Source: Dermatemys mawii (Eukaryota > Chordata > Testudines > Dermatemydidae). From it: 64,000 nucleotides of DNA. Below, piece after piece: positions 13,301 to 23,200 of this stretch (positions within the stretch are counted from its first letter, which is position 1; the number at the start of each line of letters is the position of its first letter). Position numbers and translations under genes: made by a program. The stretch is from contig ML677373.1 of NCBI GenBank assembly GCA_007922305.1, positions 14,872,709 to 14,936,708 of the forward strand. Reading direction: 5' to 3'. Below the pieces are notes generated by a model. That model did no database searches and was not told where the DNA came from. It saw only the letters and a program-made list of their open reading frames with translations.

Positions 13301-16300
13301 ATTCCATTAGATTTGTAACTTCTTACAGTTAATGTTTAACACTGTATTGACTATAGCATCCAGCCTAGGCCAATCCCTCTTTGCGAAATCATTCACAGAC
13401 AAAAGAAAACACACTAACCAACAATGTTTTAAAAATTAACGTTTCAAGAACACCTGGAGCTATCAATCTATCCATCTTCAAAATGACCATACATATCAAA
13501 TATATTTACCAGTACCACTATATACTTTCTAAAGGTAGCATAAAATTCCTCCTCCATAAATCTTGTGCTTGGCCAAGCTGTTCCATTATATCTTAACCCA
13601 TTGAAATATGGAAGTTTTGGTGTGGAGGAGAGGGGGTTGTAGAATGTTTACATGTATGTTTAAAAAGAAGACTGTGGGTTCTATAACACATTTCTATTCA
13701 GACTTTTGCCAGAAGGTGAATGGCATCTGTGTTTAGGGGAAAATTTGCTTCTAACACTTGTGGAGTTCATTAATATTTGCATTGTATGTGTATGCTCAGG
13801 GATTTAGATTAAATCTCAGGAAAAACCTCCGAACTGTAAGAACAGTAGGACAATGGCACAGACTGCCTTAGAAGGATGTGGAAGCTTCTTCACTGGAGGT
13901 TTTCAAACAGAGGCTGGATACCATCTGTCTTGGATGGTTTACACACAATAAATCCTGTATCTTGGCCAGGGGTTAGATTGCAAGATGACCTTTATGGTCC
14001 TTCTAACCCTATGGTCTTATGATTCATGCTGCACACATTTTATAAAACTGACAAAACTAAAATTTTTCCAAAAGGAAAAATATAAACACTTTCAAAATAG
14101 CAACTCTAGTGAAGAGTCTTACAGACAAAAAAATGTATATCATGCATAGCCCCTAAATATTTCATAAGCCTATTCTCACTTGGCCAAATCACTGCAATAC
14201 ATGTCAAGACTCCAGAATCAATGTAGTTATCCATGAACCAAAACCCAGATTTTCAGGGAAACATTCTCAGGATATCATCAGTGTGGGGAGGTGCATTTAG
14301 AAAGTACACATGGACAGATATAATGAAAAACAAGTATCTGATCTATGCAGAGCTGCTGAACTACATAACAGATGTAGCCTATAAATAATGAGAAATGTGG
14401 CAACAAAGGAGTTCAGTCATGCCACAAGAATCTATAGCTTACTCCTGCTATACAGGCAGGGCAATATTTCTGGACTATGTGGTCTGAAATCAGAAGACAC
14501 AAAAGGCTATAGATGATAAAACAACAATATCCCTACTTCAATGTTCAGTATTTCAATCTTTCGAACGAGAGATATTAATTTGGCCTGGAATAAAATTAAA
14601 GATTTATGTTGGCATCATATTTAATTTTTTTTAAGAAGGAACTTACCAACGTCTTTCTGTTGGGGGGAGAAACGACAATACAATAGAACATCTCGAGCGG
14701 CCAGACCCAGGATGAAGTGTTGGCATCGTTCTTTTTCCTAATCTCTCCCTTTCTTTTTAGGGTTTGATCCTTTTACTTTGAACCACTCCAAGATGCCTGC
14801 AGCTAGATAAAGAAGTGAACTTGAATCATGATTCTACTTCTGTGACTTTGATTCCCTCATGGCATTCATGATGACCGCTAATCGATTTCATGCTGTCTGG
14901 GTGGGGGGGGAACCTGCTAAGATGCAGGACTATAATCCTAATCAGTTCTGTTGTTTTCCCCCCCCATTCTATGAACTAACACATATATATTTCTTCTGTT
15001 GCCTCTTCAACGCCAGTTATAACTACTAACAGTAAATCTGACTGGATACGGCTGTGGGGATTCCCTCCCAAACCTATAAGGTGTTTTAGTGTCCATGAAT
15101 ATTTTCCTTTCCTTAAGAAGTCATTTGTATGCGGACTCCCAGCAATCTCAAAAGCTCTCAGAATTTGAAGAGCTACATACAACAGACATTTAACATAGTA
15201 TATAACCTTAATATTTACTTATTGGACAAGATCTTTAAATCACACACTAGTAAGTACAGAAATAGGGGAAAGCATATATATTCAGGAGAAATTTAGGGAG
15301 ACACAATGCAATTTACTGAAACTGGAATTTTGCCAGATGACATCTAGCACCTCTACTCTTGCAGTGTGCACTATGCACGCTTCCTTTTAATACCTTGTTG
15401 AAAGACAGAATCTACTGCAGCATGAGAGAAGAGTACTAGTTCTAGAACCACTGATAATTCTTCCCACAGGATTTGGGTTTGCTTAGATAACAAGACCTGA
15501 CATCACAAACCTAGGTGGAATAACTATAAGCAGAAGGGGACCAATATAACATTTAGATTTGCAATCAAGTATCTTAGTAATAATCAATAAGTGGAAAGGA
15601 CAGGTGGAAAGCACTGAGGTTTGAATAACTTACTCTTTTAAAAAGGCTGCCTGAAACTAACAGCAGTTTTAATTTTCTCAAACAGAATTATATCACATTA
15701 AGTAATTGACATTAGTATATAGATGTACACAGTGTGAACTATATATGCAAAAAGGAAGGAAAAACCCGAGTACTTTTCGATGTGGGATTCAGCAGGAAGC
15801 TGGCTATAGAAAGTTTCAAAATTAGGATAGGATAAAGGCCAGCTAGCTTCACCTACTGATAGCATAACAGTTGGGGAGCTCTGCCTATTGGTGTCCTAGG
15901 AAACATGAAGTTTTTTAGCTGGCAGTAAACTGGTCATGAGTGATATTTATAGCACAACTGTTCCTTGCCTTTTAGCACACCATATAGCCTGCTACTTACA
16001 ATTTTAAATTTTGTGGCTTGATCCTAAAAGGTCCAGTCATTTAGCACCTTGTATGATCAAGTCCTTCTAGATTGTGGTTTATTTTGTCAAGTAGTCAATA
16101 GCAGCAATACACAAGGCTTTCAAAAATGCCTTAACCATGTCGCTCTGGCAACAGCATCTTTTAAAAATGTTTCACCCTTCAGCCATATTTACTGAAACCT
16201 TAGAGACCAGTAAATGTTGGCTGCCGTACTAATTTGTTATTGAGTATCACTCTGCATATTCAGCAGTATCTCAGGCATACCTTTAGTATATCATATAGTT

Positions 16301-19297
16301 ATAGATTCATTGTACTAATAAAAATACAAAGAAGTTATGGCATGCTTCAGATCCCTTACCCACAAGAGACAATTCCTAAATTGTCCTGTGGCACCTTAAA
16401 GACTAACTAAAGTAATAGAGCATAAGCTTTCGTGGGCTAATACCCACTTTGTCGGATGCATGCAGGACTCTTTGTCACTTCTGCAATTCCAGACTAACAC
16501 GGCTACCCCTCTGATTCCTAAATTGTGTCATTTTGGAGACTGAACTCAAGCAGTGACAGACCACATGGGCAGCAAATTCCAAAAGCTAAAAGTCTTCAAC
16601 TGAGAATGTCCTACTACTGAGCCTGGGTAGCTTGACAGCAAGAACATCACTGCCATGCTAAACTGCCATAACAGGACAAGCAGAAAGGGGAGGCATGGGG
16701 GAAGGTCTAGAGAATCCAGGTCCAAGAAACATCCAGACTGTTTAAGAACTGCTTACAGAAGAAAACAAGGAATCTGCAAAGACCTTTGAACACAGTTTAT
16801 GAGCTAACAAAGGCTTATCCAATATAGAGGTTGGCAGCTGCATCCTACTTCAGGTTCAGTCTACAAGTGATGTTCAAAACTAACCCTAAGTACATTGCAC
16901 AGAGAGGAGGTGACCATGGCATGGATCAACACTCTTACATTAAAGAATCGGCATAACCTCTAGGTCAGAGGCACATAAGGCCACCACTGCTACCCAGTAT
17001 CCGGGAGCAATGACTATTTAAGCAAATATTCTCAACTATCAGACATTATCTCTATGCAACATTTCTTTTCATGTTAGAAGAATACTGGAACATACACATT
17101 CCTTCTAGCCAAAGGACCCTTGACATTATATGCAATTATCCCAGTCCCACATCTGGGCTTGATCACACTCTAAACCAGTGGTTCTCAACCGGGGCAACTT
17201 CCAGGGGGTATGCCAACTGACTGAAACATTTTCCCAGTTTTATAACAGATTACATAAAAAGCACTTGCAAAGTCAGTGTAAACTAAAAGTTCATACAGAA
17301 AAGGCATACTGCTCTATACACTGAAGTAGTAAGTACAATATTTATATTCCAATTTATTTTATAATTATATGGTAAAAATGAGAAAATCAATTTTTCAATA
17401 ATGCGTGGCGTCCTTTTCGTATTTTCAGGTCTGATTTTGTAAGCAAGTAGTTTTTAAGTGAGGTGAAACTTGGGAGTGCATAAAACCAATCAAACTCTTA
17501 AAAGAGGTACAGAACTCTGGAAAGGTTGAGAATGGTTACTTATTACAACAAAAAAATTAAAGTATAATTGTTATTTACTGCATCTTGAGGCTTTGAGACC
17601 CCTGTCTGACTCCCTAATGCTAAAATCATCAAGTCACTAGGCTGCCTTTCAAGCTTTAAATGACAATTTTTCCATAAAAGGAAGGCAAACTTTTAAAGGG
17701 ACGCTATCAATTTAAATATGGCCCAACATGTGCATTTTGTAAGAATAAGGTTTTATAAAGACCACAAACAGAACTGGTTAGTCAATGTTTAAAAAAACAA
17801 CTCTACTATAACCAGCAGTTCTTTAAAACCAAGAATTTTTATGCAGTACCTGGAACTCCAACTGCTACAAACCCGAAAGTGAAACTAGCTTCACAGTCAT
17901 ATTGCTCAAAGGGACAGAAATGCCAAAAGTAAACCAAACCATAAACTAACACACTAGATTTTTTAAAAGTAAACACATTTTAAAAATCCAAAGTTGTAAT
18001 TAGTAACATAGGTAAAGTGACTGCAACATTTGAAAAAAAATCTAGTGTCTCATTAAACCCTCATTACAAAAGTCTTAATTGCAAAACAGATAATACTATA
18101 ATAAAAAAAGTATTATCCCCAACCCGGCTCCCCCACTAGTGAATAGGAATCAAGGTGCACCTGAATTGTTCAAAAAACAAAACAAAACGAGAAAACACCT
18201 CATTGCTATTGTTTCTGGTTGTCAGGAGAGCCTGCGGAGACAATAAGGCAGGCTGCAGAGATCTGAAACCTATTACAAATCTTCTGAAGGGAGAATGGGT
18301 CACAACCAAAGGTACCTGTCTGAGCAGGGCTGTGTTGTCCTCCCTTCATTACCAGTTTATCTCCTAGTGATGACAGATATTGCAATGTATTTCAGCGAGA
18401 TATTAAAATCTCTCTCATAACACTGCGGAACACTCCTCTTCACTATGCTTATTCACTGTCCCAGCATGAGTACCTTCTGGTAATTATACTAATTATATCA
18501 ACTGTATGCAACCTACTCTGCATTTGCTACAACCTACTCTGGTTGCATAGGCAGCTCCAGAGCTGCTATGCAGATTAAAGTTGCACGAATAAAACTCCTA
18601 GCGAGACCTCTCCCAGGAACGAGTCTGAAAATGACCGCAGGAGGAATCGCAACAAAAGAAAGCAGCGGAGCAGCCCGGGATCGGCGCTGCAGCCCTCCCT
18701 CCCCGCAGGCACACACCATGGGGCCGGGAAAGACGGAGAATCCGGAAAAGAGGAGAGCAAAGTCGCCCAGAGCGCCAGAGCTTGTGACTGCTGCTGCTGT
18801 TTTGTTTCCTTCTCGCACCAAGCCCCAGTGCGCTCTCCGGGCTCTTGCCCCACGTCCCCTCGTGCGGCGGCGCTCTCCCCTCCCACATGCACGGGGGGGA
18901 GGAGGGGGAGGCAGGAAAGGCTGCAGCCGCGGGTCCCCTCCACTTTGCCCCCTGCCAATACATGCAAACGAAACAACAACAACAGAAGCCAGAGGGTGCT
19001 CCTGGCTGCTCCCCTCCCACACAAACGCTGCGGCCAGCACAGCTGCTCTGCGCCCGCCCCCAGACACAAGGGAAGCTCCGTCTCCCCCCCCCCCGCCCCC
19101 TCCCACACTGTTCCCACGCTGGCTTACTGCCCCCTCCCTCCCCCTGCACCCCCTCCCCGCAGCCCCAGGGCTGCTCCCCACAAGCACTGCAGCTCTCCCC
19201 CTCGGTAAGCCAGGCGAGCCCACCGCCGCGGCGGCCGCTGTCCTGCCTCCCCCACCCCCAGGGCTGTGCTACTCACCAGGTCCTTTGTGTTTTCCAT
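7311..19297 (-). CDS. MBTD1: MBTD1, 5' part of gene (coding exons 1-5 of a longer gene)
   Basis: Encodes the N-terminal 186 residues of malignant brain tumor domain-containing protein 1, known as a TIP60/NuA4 subunit whose MBT repeats read H4K20me1/2 in the nucleus. Five exons (19277-19297, 10353-10554, 9011-9144, 7492-7606, 7311-7396) join without a frame break. In order the product has a short basic leader (MENTKDL then TEHSSRSERKRRDSFG), the internal start MFDGYDSCSED, a Ser/Asp/Glu-rich stretch, an FCS zinc finger (C77, C80, C97, C101), a basic linker, and FSWGNYI...APVTCFKH, where the first MBT repeat begins. The family protein is about 630 residues, so roughly two thirds is missing; I searched for the next exon leftward and did not find it. 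Identification rests on recalled family sequence. The start is either 19297 (long form) or the ATG at 10506 (short form). Confidence 0.93.
7492..7606 (-). CDS. MBTD1: MBTD1 coding exon 4 (basic linker)
   Basis: 115 nt. The acceptor cctag ends at 7607 and the donor gtaatt starts at 7491; entry phase is 0 and exit phase 1. It encodes GKPPTKKAKVLQKQPLVAKL then AAYAQYQATLQNQVKTKT, a lysine/glutamine-rich linker between the FCS finger and the MBT repeats. Confidence 0.93.
7607..9010 (-). other. MBTD1 intron 3, no feature seen
   Basis: 1404 bp between exon 3 and exon 4. I see no convincing repeat, RNA gene or further exon in it. Confidence 0.6.
9011..9144 (-). CDS. MBTD1: MBTD1 coding exon 3 (FCS zinc finger)
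   Basis: 134 nt. The acceptor gattag ends at 9145 and the donor gtaacg starts at 9010; 45 codons are formed with the carried base. It encodes ATCEMCGMVGVRDAFYSKTK then RFCSVSCSRSYSSNSKK, the complete FCS-type zinc finger: CxxC, 16 residues, then CxxxC. In Polycomb-type MBT proteins such fingers bind nucleic acid. All four cysteines are present. Confidence 0.95.
9145..10352 (-). other. MBTD1 intron 2
   Basis: 1208 bp. The part around 9270-9420 (ttcagtggaactactcaaat) resembles an old unclassified reptilian interspersed repeat. The open frames at 9582-9897 lack splice signals or domain similarity and are not called as genes. Confidence 0.5.
10353..10554 (-). CDS. MBTD1: MBTD1 coding exon 2 (acidic/serine N-terminus)
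   Basis: 202 nt. The acceptor ttttag lies at 10560-10555 and the donor gtgagta at 10352-10346; entry phase is 0 and exit phase 1. It encodes TEHSSRSERKRRDSFG followed by MFDGYDSCSEDTSS, an Asp/Glu/Ser run, then KNNGQVYTYPDGKSGM. An internal ATG at 10506-10504 (G at -3) matches the start used for the common 628-residue mammalian protein as I recall it, so the first 24 residues may be isoform-specific. Confidence 0.95.
10981..11170 (+). repeat. MIR SINE
   Basis: The typical MIR order is present: tgtccaattcccagcccc, then ccactgactttttgtgttac, then ttccttctgtgtaaaatg with a following short tail. Diverged but in the correct order over about 190 bp. Confidence 0.65.
12027..12200 (-). repeat. MIR/AmnSINE-type SINE, reverse orientation
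   Basis: The run gatctcaaagcatttacaaa, then acccattgaggtagacaccc, then ccattttataaaggtgaaac followed by a tgaagcacaaggagg segment is the reverse-strand form of ancient amniote SINEs. Confidence 0.6.
13802..14026 (+). mobile_element. CR1 LINE 3' end
   Basis: The segment from aatctcaggaaaaacctccg through ttcttcactggaggttttca to tggtccttctaaccctatgg is the 3' terminal part of a CR1 LINE. It is 5' truncated, with no ORF2 left. Confidence 0.8.
16379..16520. repeat. Unclassified reptile interspersed repeat
   Basis: The sequence ctgtggcaccttaaagacta, then gcataagctttcgtgggcta, then tcggatgcatgcaggactc belongs to a family common in turtle and other sauropsid DNA, as I recall it. I cannot assign its class. 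A related-looking piece lies at 41335-41475. Confidence 0.6.
17176..17537. mobile_element. hAT-like non-autonomous element
   Basis: Begins cagtggttctcaaccgggg, the classic end of hAT (Charlie-type) elements. The other end is the degraded inverse ggttgagaatgg near 17525. No transposase frame remains. The target duplication is not legible. Confidence 0.65.
19277..19297 (-). CDS. MBTD1: MBTD1 coding exon 1 (MENTKDL)
   Basis: Seven codons, M-E-N-T-K-D-L, run from the ATG at 19297-19295 to a consensus donor gtgagt at 19276-19271. Phase 0 joins to exon 2 codon ACT. The ATG has C at -3 and G at +4, a moderate context. The exon extends upstream as 5' UTR inside the CpG island; its 5' end cannot be fixed from sequence. 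Confidence 0.8.
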
Positions 19298-19527
19298 CAG
19301 GCCCTCATGGGCAGGGGATGCCTGCTGCCCTCCCCCTCTGCCCAGCCCCCAACCTCTCTCCCCCCTCCCTTCCGAGGGGCAGGGCCCGGCTGGGACGGGA
19401 GGCGGCCTGGAAAGTTCAGCCTCTCACTAAGGCAGAGAAAGAAATTCAACTCCCTGCCCAGAATATCAACAACATTAGCATAACGGCAGCGCGCACGCGC
19501 GGCGCCCGGCCCACCGCGCGCTCTCAT
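19297..19527 (-). other. Upstream ORF overlapping the MBTD1 start
   Basis: A 76-codon reading frame opens with ATG at 19527 and ends in a TGA whose last base is the A of the MBTD1 ATG (TGATG). A nested ATG at 19308-19306 gives a three-codon version, M-R-A-stop. It acts only if transcription starts upstream of these ATGs, which the sequence does not show. It is interpreted as a possible translational control element, not a protein gene. Confidence 0.45.
19491..19500. promoter_or_regulatory. NRF1-like site
   Basis: gcgcacgcgc, a near-palindromic match to the NRF1 consensus GCGCAYGCGC, lies on the MBTD1 side of the shared promoter. Confidence 0.55.
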
Positions 19528-19530
19528 TGG
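19526..19530 (-). promoter_or_regulatory. Inverted CCAAT box
   Basis: attgg in ctctcattgggtcc reads CCAAT on the minus strand, 229 bp upstream of the MBTD1 ATG. A candidate NF-Y site. Confidence 0.4.
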
Positions 19531-19707
19531 GTCCCCCGGTCTTCAGAGCCTCCTCGCTCGCCGTATCCCTCTGGACGGAACCATTTTGTGGAGAGGGGGG
19601 TGGCAGGAAGTGGCGTGCTAAAAACAGGCTGGCAATGGGCCGGTTTACCTGACTCTCTGCTCCTGAGCCCCGTATTACCGCTCAGAAGAGTAGGCGTTAT
19701 AAGTGGG

Positions 19708-19712
19708 ATTGG
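19708..19712 (-). promoter_or_regulatory. Inverted CCAAT box
   Basis: attgg in gtgggattggtccc, between the two genes; a second candidate NF-Y site about 180 bp from the first. Confidence 0.4.
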
Positions 19713-19756
19713 TCCCTTTTATATGGGCAATAGACTAGTCCGCCTTGGGAGCCTAT

Positions 19757-19858
19757 CACGTGGAAGGGGAGGGAGAATGGGTCATGTGAGAATGTCTTGA
19801 GTGAAGGGAACCGGAGTGAATCACGTGAAAGAGGCGGGAGGAAAGTACTGATCACGTG
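19757..19858. promoter_or_regulatory. E-box array (CACGTG x3 plus CATGTG)
   Basis: Perfect CACGTG palindromes lie at 19757-19762, 19822-19827 and 19853-19858, with a degenerate CATGTG at 19783-19788. The three perfect copies share the flanks ATCACGTG(G/A)AA. The array ends 86 bp upstream of the UTP18 ATG. CACGTG is bound by MYC/MAX, USF and MiT/TFE factors; MYC control fits a ribosome-biogenesis gene, but which factor binds is inference. Confidence 0.7.
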
Positions 19859-19882
19859 GAAGACAGGACCTTTCTGTTTCCG

Positions 19883-19889
19883 CTTCCGG
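19883..19889. promoter_or_regulatory. ETS/GABP-type site
   Basis: cttccgg (CCGGAAG on the minus strand) lies 56 bp upstream of the UTP18 start codon, where such sites commonly set the start site in TATA-less promoters. Confidence 0.45.
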
Positions 19890-19944
19890 TTAGCGAGCGT
19901 TGCCGCCTGCCTCGGTCATCGGCACGGGAGACGCCCCGGTGGAG

Positions 19945-20208
19945 ATGAAGCCGGCCCGTTCTGCGGCTGCCGCTAGTCGGAGCCCCGCGCGGACGCGTGT
20001 CCGGGCGGAGAAGAAGCGGCCTTGGCGGCCGACACCGCGGACGGGAGACCCCGGCGATGGGGGCGGGGAGGCTCGACGCGCCCGGCACCTGGGGGTCCCG
20101 GCCGGGAAGCCGGCGGTGGAGCGGCGCCTGGAGGAGCTGGTGTTCGGCGGCACCCAGGACGCTGAGGAGGCGGAGCTGCTGCAGCGGTTGCGGGGCCCGG
20201 GCAAGCAG
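19945..20208 (+). CDS. UTP18: UTP18 exon 1 (88 codons)
   Basis: The ATG at 19945 has G at -3. An in-frame TAG at 19891 and the absence of any other upstream ATG fix the start. It encodes a basic, Ala/Arg-rich tail and then KPAVERRLEELVFGGTQDAE and LLQRLRGPGKQ. The donor is gtgagg at 20209, exit phase 0. Residues 65-69 (LVFGG) sit where family members carry the exosome-helicase-binding motif. Confidence 0.92.
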
Positions 20209-23200
20209 GTGAGGGGGTGGAGGAGGGGAGGGGTGAGGTCGGGGTGGGCTTTTGGGGGAGGCGGCGGCGGTGGTGGTGGAAAAGGGCAGAGTGGGGAGTT
20301 AGTCTCCGTATCCCCCTTGCCTGCCCACCCAGTCCTCCGAGACCTGGGGCCCGCAGCGCCTCTCCCCGGCTGCTTGCCTGGGGCCACCCTGCGTCCTTAC
20401 AGGCTCCCGTGGACGTGCCTCTGGTAGCGCATCTCTGTTCCCGAGGCGGGCTACGCTTTCCGCTCGCGTGGAGTAAGTGCGCTGCCCTCCCAGTCCCCAG
20501 CACGGGCACAAATAGCTTGGAAAAGAGACGACTAAGAGGGTAAGTTATTTACTTGTTCCCGTAATATAAGAACAAGGGGTCACCGAATGAAATGAATGGG
20601 CAGTAGGTTTAAAACAAATGAAAGGAAGTTCTTCTTCACACAGCACACAGTCCACCTGTGGAACTCCTTGTCTGTGGAGGTTGTGAAGGCTACGGCTATA
20701 ATGAGGTTTAAAAGAGAACTGGATATGTTCATGGATATATTCATGGAGGTTAAGTCCATTAATGGTTCTTAGCCAGGATGGCTAAGGAATGGTGTCCCTA
20801 ACGTCTGTCTGTCAGAGGGTGGTGATGATCATTACTTGTTCTGTTCCCTCACTCTGGGGCACCTGGCATTGGCCACTGTTGGTGGACAGGATACTGGACT
20901 GGCTGGATGTTTGGTCTGACCTAGTACGGCTATTCTTATGTTCACTGTGGATCCAGCCAGCTTTTCACTGCAGCATGTATCCACATGTACCATATGTGCT
21001 GCTCTTAACGTAGACCAGGCCTGAGATCTCAACTGAGGTATGGAGGGGACAGGGGAACCCTGACTAGAATGGAATAGGGAACTATCTAAAGCTTTCTTTA
21101 GATTTATATGTGATTTATATTCCTGAGAAGTTTTAAATATAGTGTGAAGTCGCTTCAGGTTGTAGTAGCTAATGTTGCAGTCATTTGAATGAGTGAACAT
21201 GTGTTTAGAGCAGGGGTGGGCAAAGTACAGCCAGTGGGCTGGATCTGGCTTGCGGGCGCCTCCTAACTGGCCCTTGAGCTCCAGCTGGTGAGGCTGCTCA
21301 GGCCCCTCCCCTACAGCCTCAGTGCGCCTTGCGAGCAGTGCTCCAGGGGCTGCTGCACGACAGTGTGTCTGGCTCCGGGCCAGACATGCTGCACTCTCTG
21401 GCAGAGCAGCGCAGCCCAGTGTCTGGCTCTGGGACAGACATGCTGTTCTGAGAGGAGGCGTGGTAAGAGGGCTGGGGTGGGGGGATTGGATAAGGAGCAG
21501 AGGGTCTTGGGCGGAGGGAGGGAGTCAGGGAACGGGCGTTGGATAGGGCATGGGAATCCCAGCAGGCCTGTCAGGTCGGGGTGTGGCTAGGGGTTGAGGC
21601 AGTCGGGACAAGGAGCAGGGGTCTTAGATGGGGGTGCAGTCTGGGGAAGACAGTTGGGGGCAGTCTCCAGAGGGGGTGATCAGGGGACAAGGAGTGGGGG
21701 AGGGAAGGGGGGTTGAATGGGGCGGGGCCAGGCTGTTTTGGGGAGGCACAGCATTCCTGGCCCTCCACACAATTTTGAACCCCAGTGTGGCCCTCGGGCC
21801 AAAAAGTTTGCCCATCCCTGGTTTAGAGGCAGAAACAATTCCCAGATCTAAGTGGGGAGTTACCCTTCATTCCCATGGTGCACAGGGCATTAAGAATAAA
21901 ACAAATATAGGAATACAGCTAAAACTTACTGAAAAGCTTGTTTAAAGATGAATCTTATTACACTTCTGGAACCTGAGGTTTAGGCTAATCTATCAGTAGG
22001 AAAAGGCAGGTGGCTTTTCTTTTAATGTATATTGTCTAGTATAAATAAACTGTTCTCTAAACTCTCACCTTTTATGAGAAATAGTGGGGAATGGACTGTA
22101 GGAGGGGAGGTAGGTGACTTTCCTGTTCTGTCAGGGAGGGCACTTGTGGGAGGTGATAGATAAATATCAGCGGGAGAGGGGGCTGGTTTGGAGTGGAGGA
22201 AGGAACTACACTCTACATAGCCACTTTGGCTGCCCACCCAGCCTTCTAACAATGAGAGAGAAGTTGTTTTACTGCTCTTGGTTCTTGATTTTTCTCCCCA
22301 TGTGAAGAAATGTCTTAAAACTTCCACTTTTAAAGTTGTAGAATTGTTATATTTGACCAATGTTTTTGACCAAATGATATGGTTTTTTTTTAAGCTTGAT
22401 GATGTAGTCACAGGAAATCTTCTAAAAGAGGACTCCAGTGACTCAGAAGTGGAGAACGAAGCAAAAGATAATTTTCCTCCATCTAAAAAACCAGCCTGGG
22501 TGGATGATGATGATGAAGCTGAGGAAATGTGAGTTAAGCTCCTAATGTTGTAATGATTGAAACAGGGGAAATAGAGGCATTGACTTTTAAGACTTGGAAG
22601 AAATACTGAGATTGCTATTTTAAATGCCTGCTTCTTGAAGACTTAAAGAAGATAAGGACTGTTAATACACTTGCTGCAAAGCTTTAACATTCAGAATATG
22701 CCTTTGTTTCCTAGAATTGACATGACCCATCGTTATCGGAAAGACATGATGAAAAGTGATGCAGAGAAGAAGCTTGCCAAAGAAAATCTTAAAAAGAGAC
22801 TTCAAGAACAGTAAGAATTGTTAATTGATTATGTTAACACAAACTTGCTGCTAATTTTAGATATGTTGTGGTCAAATGAGTTTCCCCCTATTAGGACCAT
22901 TTAAGATGCCCTTTTCTTCTTTTTGACCAGGAAATTTAGGTGAATAATTTTAAATTCCTTAAAGCTAATGTGCCTAACAGCATCAACCATGTTGTTAGGA
23001 CTTAACAAATAACCAGTATAATAAAAAAACTACTTTCTTAGCTTGTAATTGTATTGCTTGTGTCCTTGGAGCAGACAGTCTTGTTTCTGTTTCCTTACCA
23101 TTATTCAACATGGTAGTGCAGATAATATACAAATTTAGGCTTCATGAAATCACTGTTACCAGGTATGTCATATGTTACCAGATATGTTACTTCGTCAATC

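Larger units (their letters stand above)
10555..19276 (-). other. MBTD1 intron 1 (8.7 kb)
   Basis: A large first intron between the promoter-proximal exon and exon 2. It contains MIR-like SINEs (10981-11170, 12027-12200), a CR1 3' end (13802-14026), an unclassified SINE-like repeat (16379-16520) and an hAT-like element (17176-17537). From about 18600 it enters the CpG island. No other exon was recognised, although an unannotated non-coding exon cannot be excluded. Confidence 0.7.
19298..19944. promoter_or_regulatory. Bidirectional promoter MBTD1/UTP18
   Basis: The 647 bp between the two divergent start codons lie in a CpG island. Visible motifs are an NRF1-like palindrome, two inverted CCAAT boxes, an ETS-type site and an array of CACGTG boxes. 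There is no clear TATA box, apart from an AT-rich ttttatat at 19717-19724. This is typical of housekeeping bidirectional promoters. Actual start sites are not determinable from sequence. Confidence 0.8.
18600..20480. other. CpG island spanning both first exons
   Basis: The base composition changes sharply from AT-rich to GC-rich with many CG dinucleotides between about 18600 and 20480, covering MBTD1 exon 1, the inter-gene promoter and UTP18 exon 1. The long open frames on both strands in this interval result from the scarcity of stop codons in GC-rich DNA and are not genes. It includes a C-run at 19083-19096. Boundaries are by eye. Confidence 0.8.
20209..22394 (+). other. UTP18 intron 1
   Basis: 2186 bp. 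The CpG island tapers off by about 20480. Then come a CR1 3' end (20575-20945) and a 610-bp hAT MITE (21211-21820). The remaining 550 bp before exon 2 shows nothing I can name. Confidence 0.8.

Noticed and set aside
18534..19800. Very long open frames (up to 410 codons) on both strands around 18.5-19.8 kb
   Set aside because: They lie in the CpG island, where stop codons are scarce; they are Pro/Ala/Arg/Gly-rich, overlap each other on both strands and overlap MBTD1 exon 1.
19900..19944. Upstream extension of UTP18 to 19900
   Set aside because: The first codon there is TTG, not ATG; the first ATG in the frame after the TAG at 19891 is at 19945.
19890..20509. Minus-strand open frames opposite UTP18 exon 1
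   Set aside because: Mirror images of a GC-rich coding exon with no recognisable domains.
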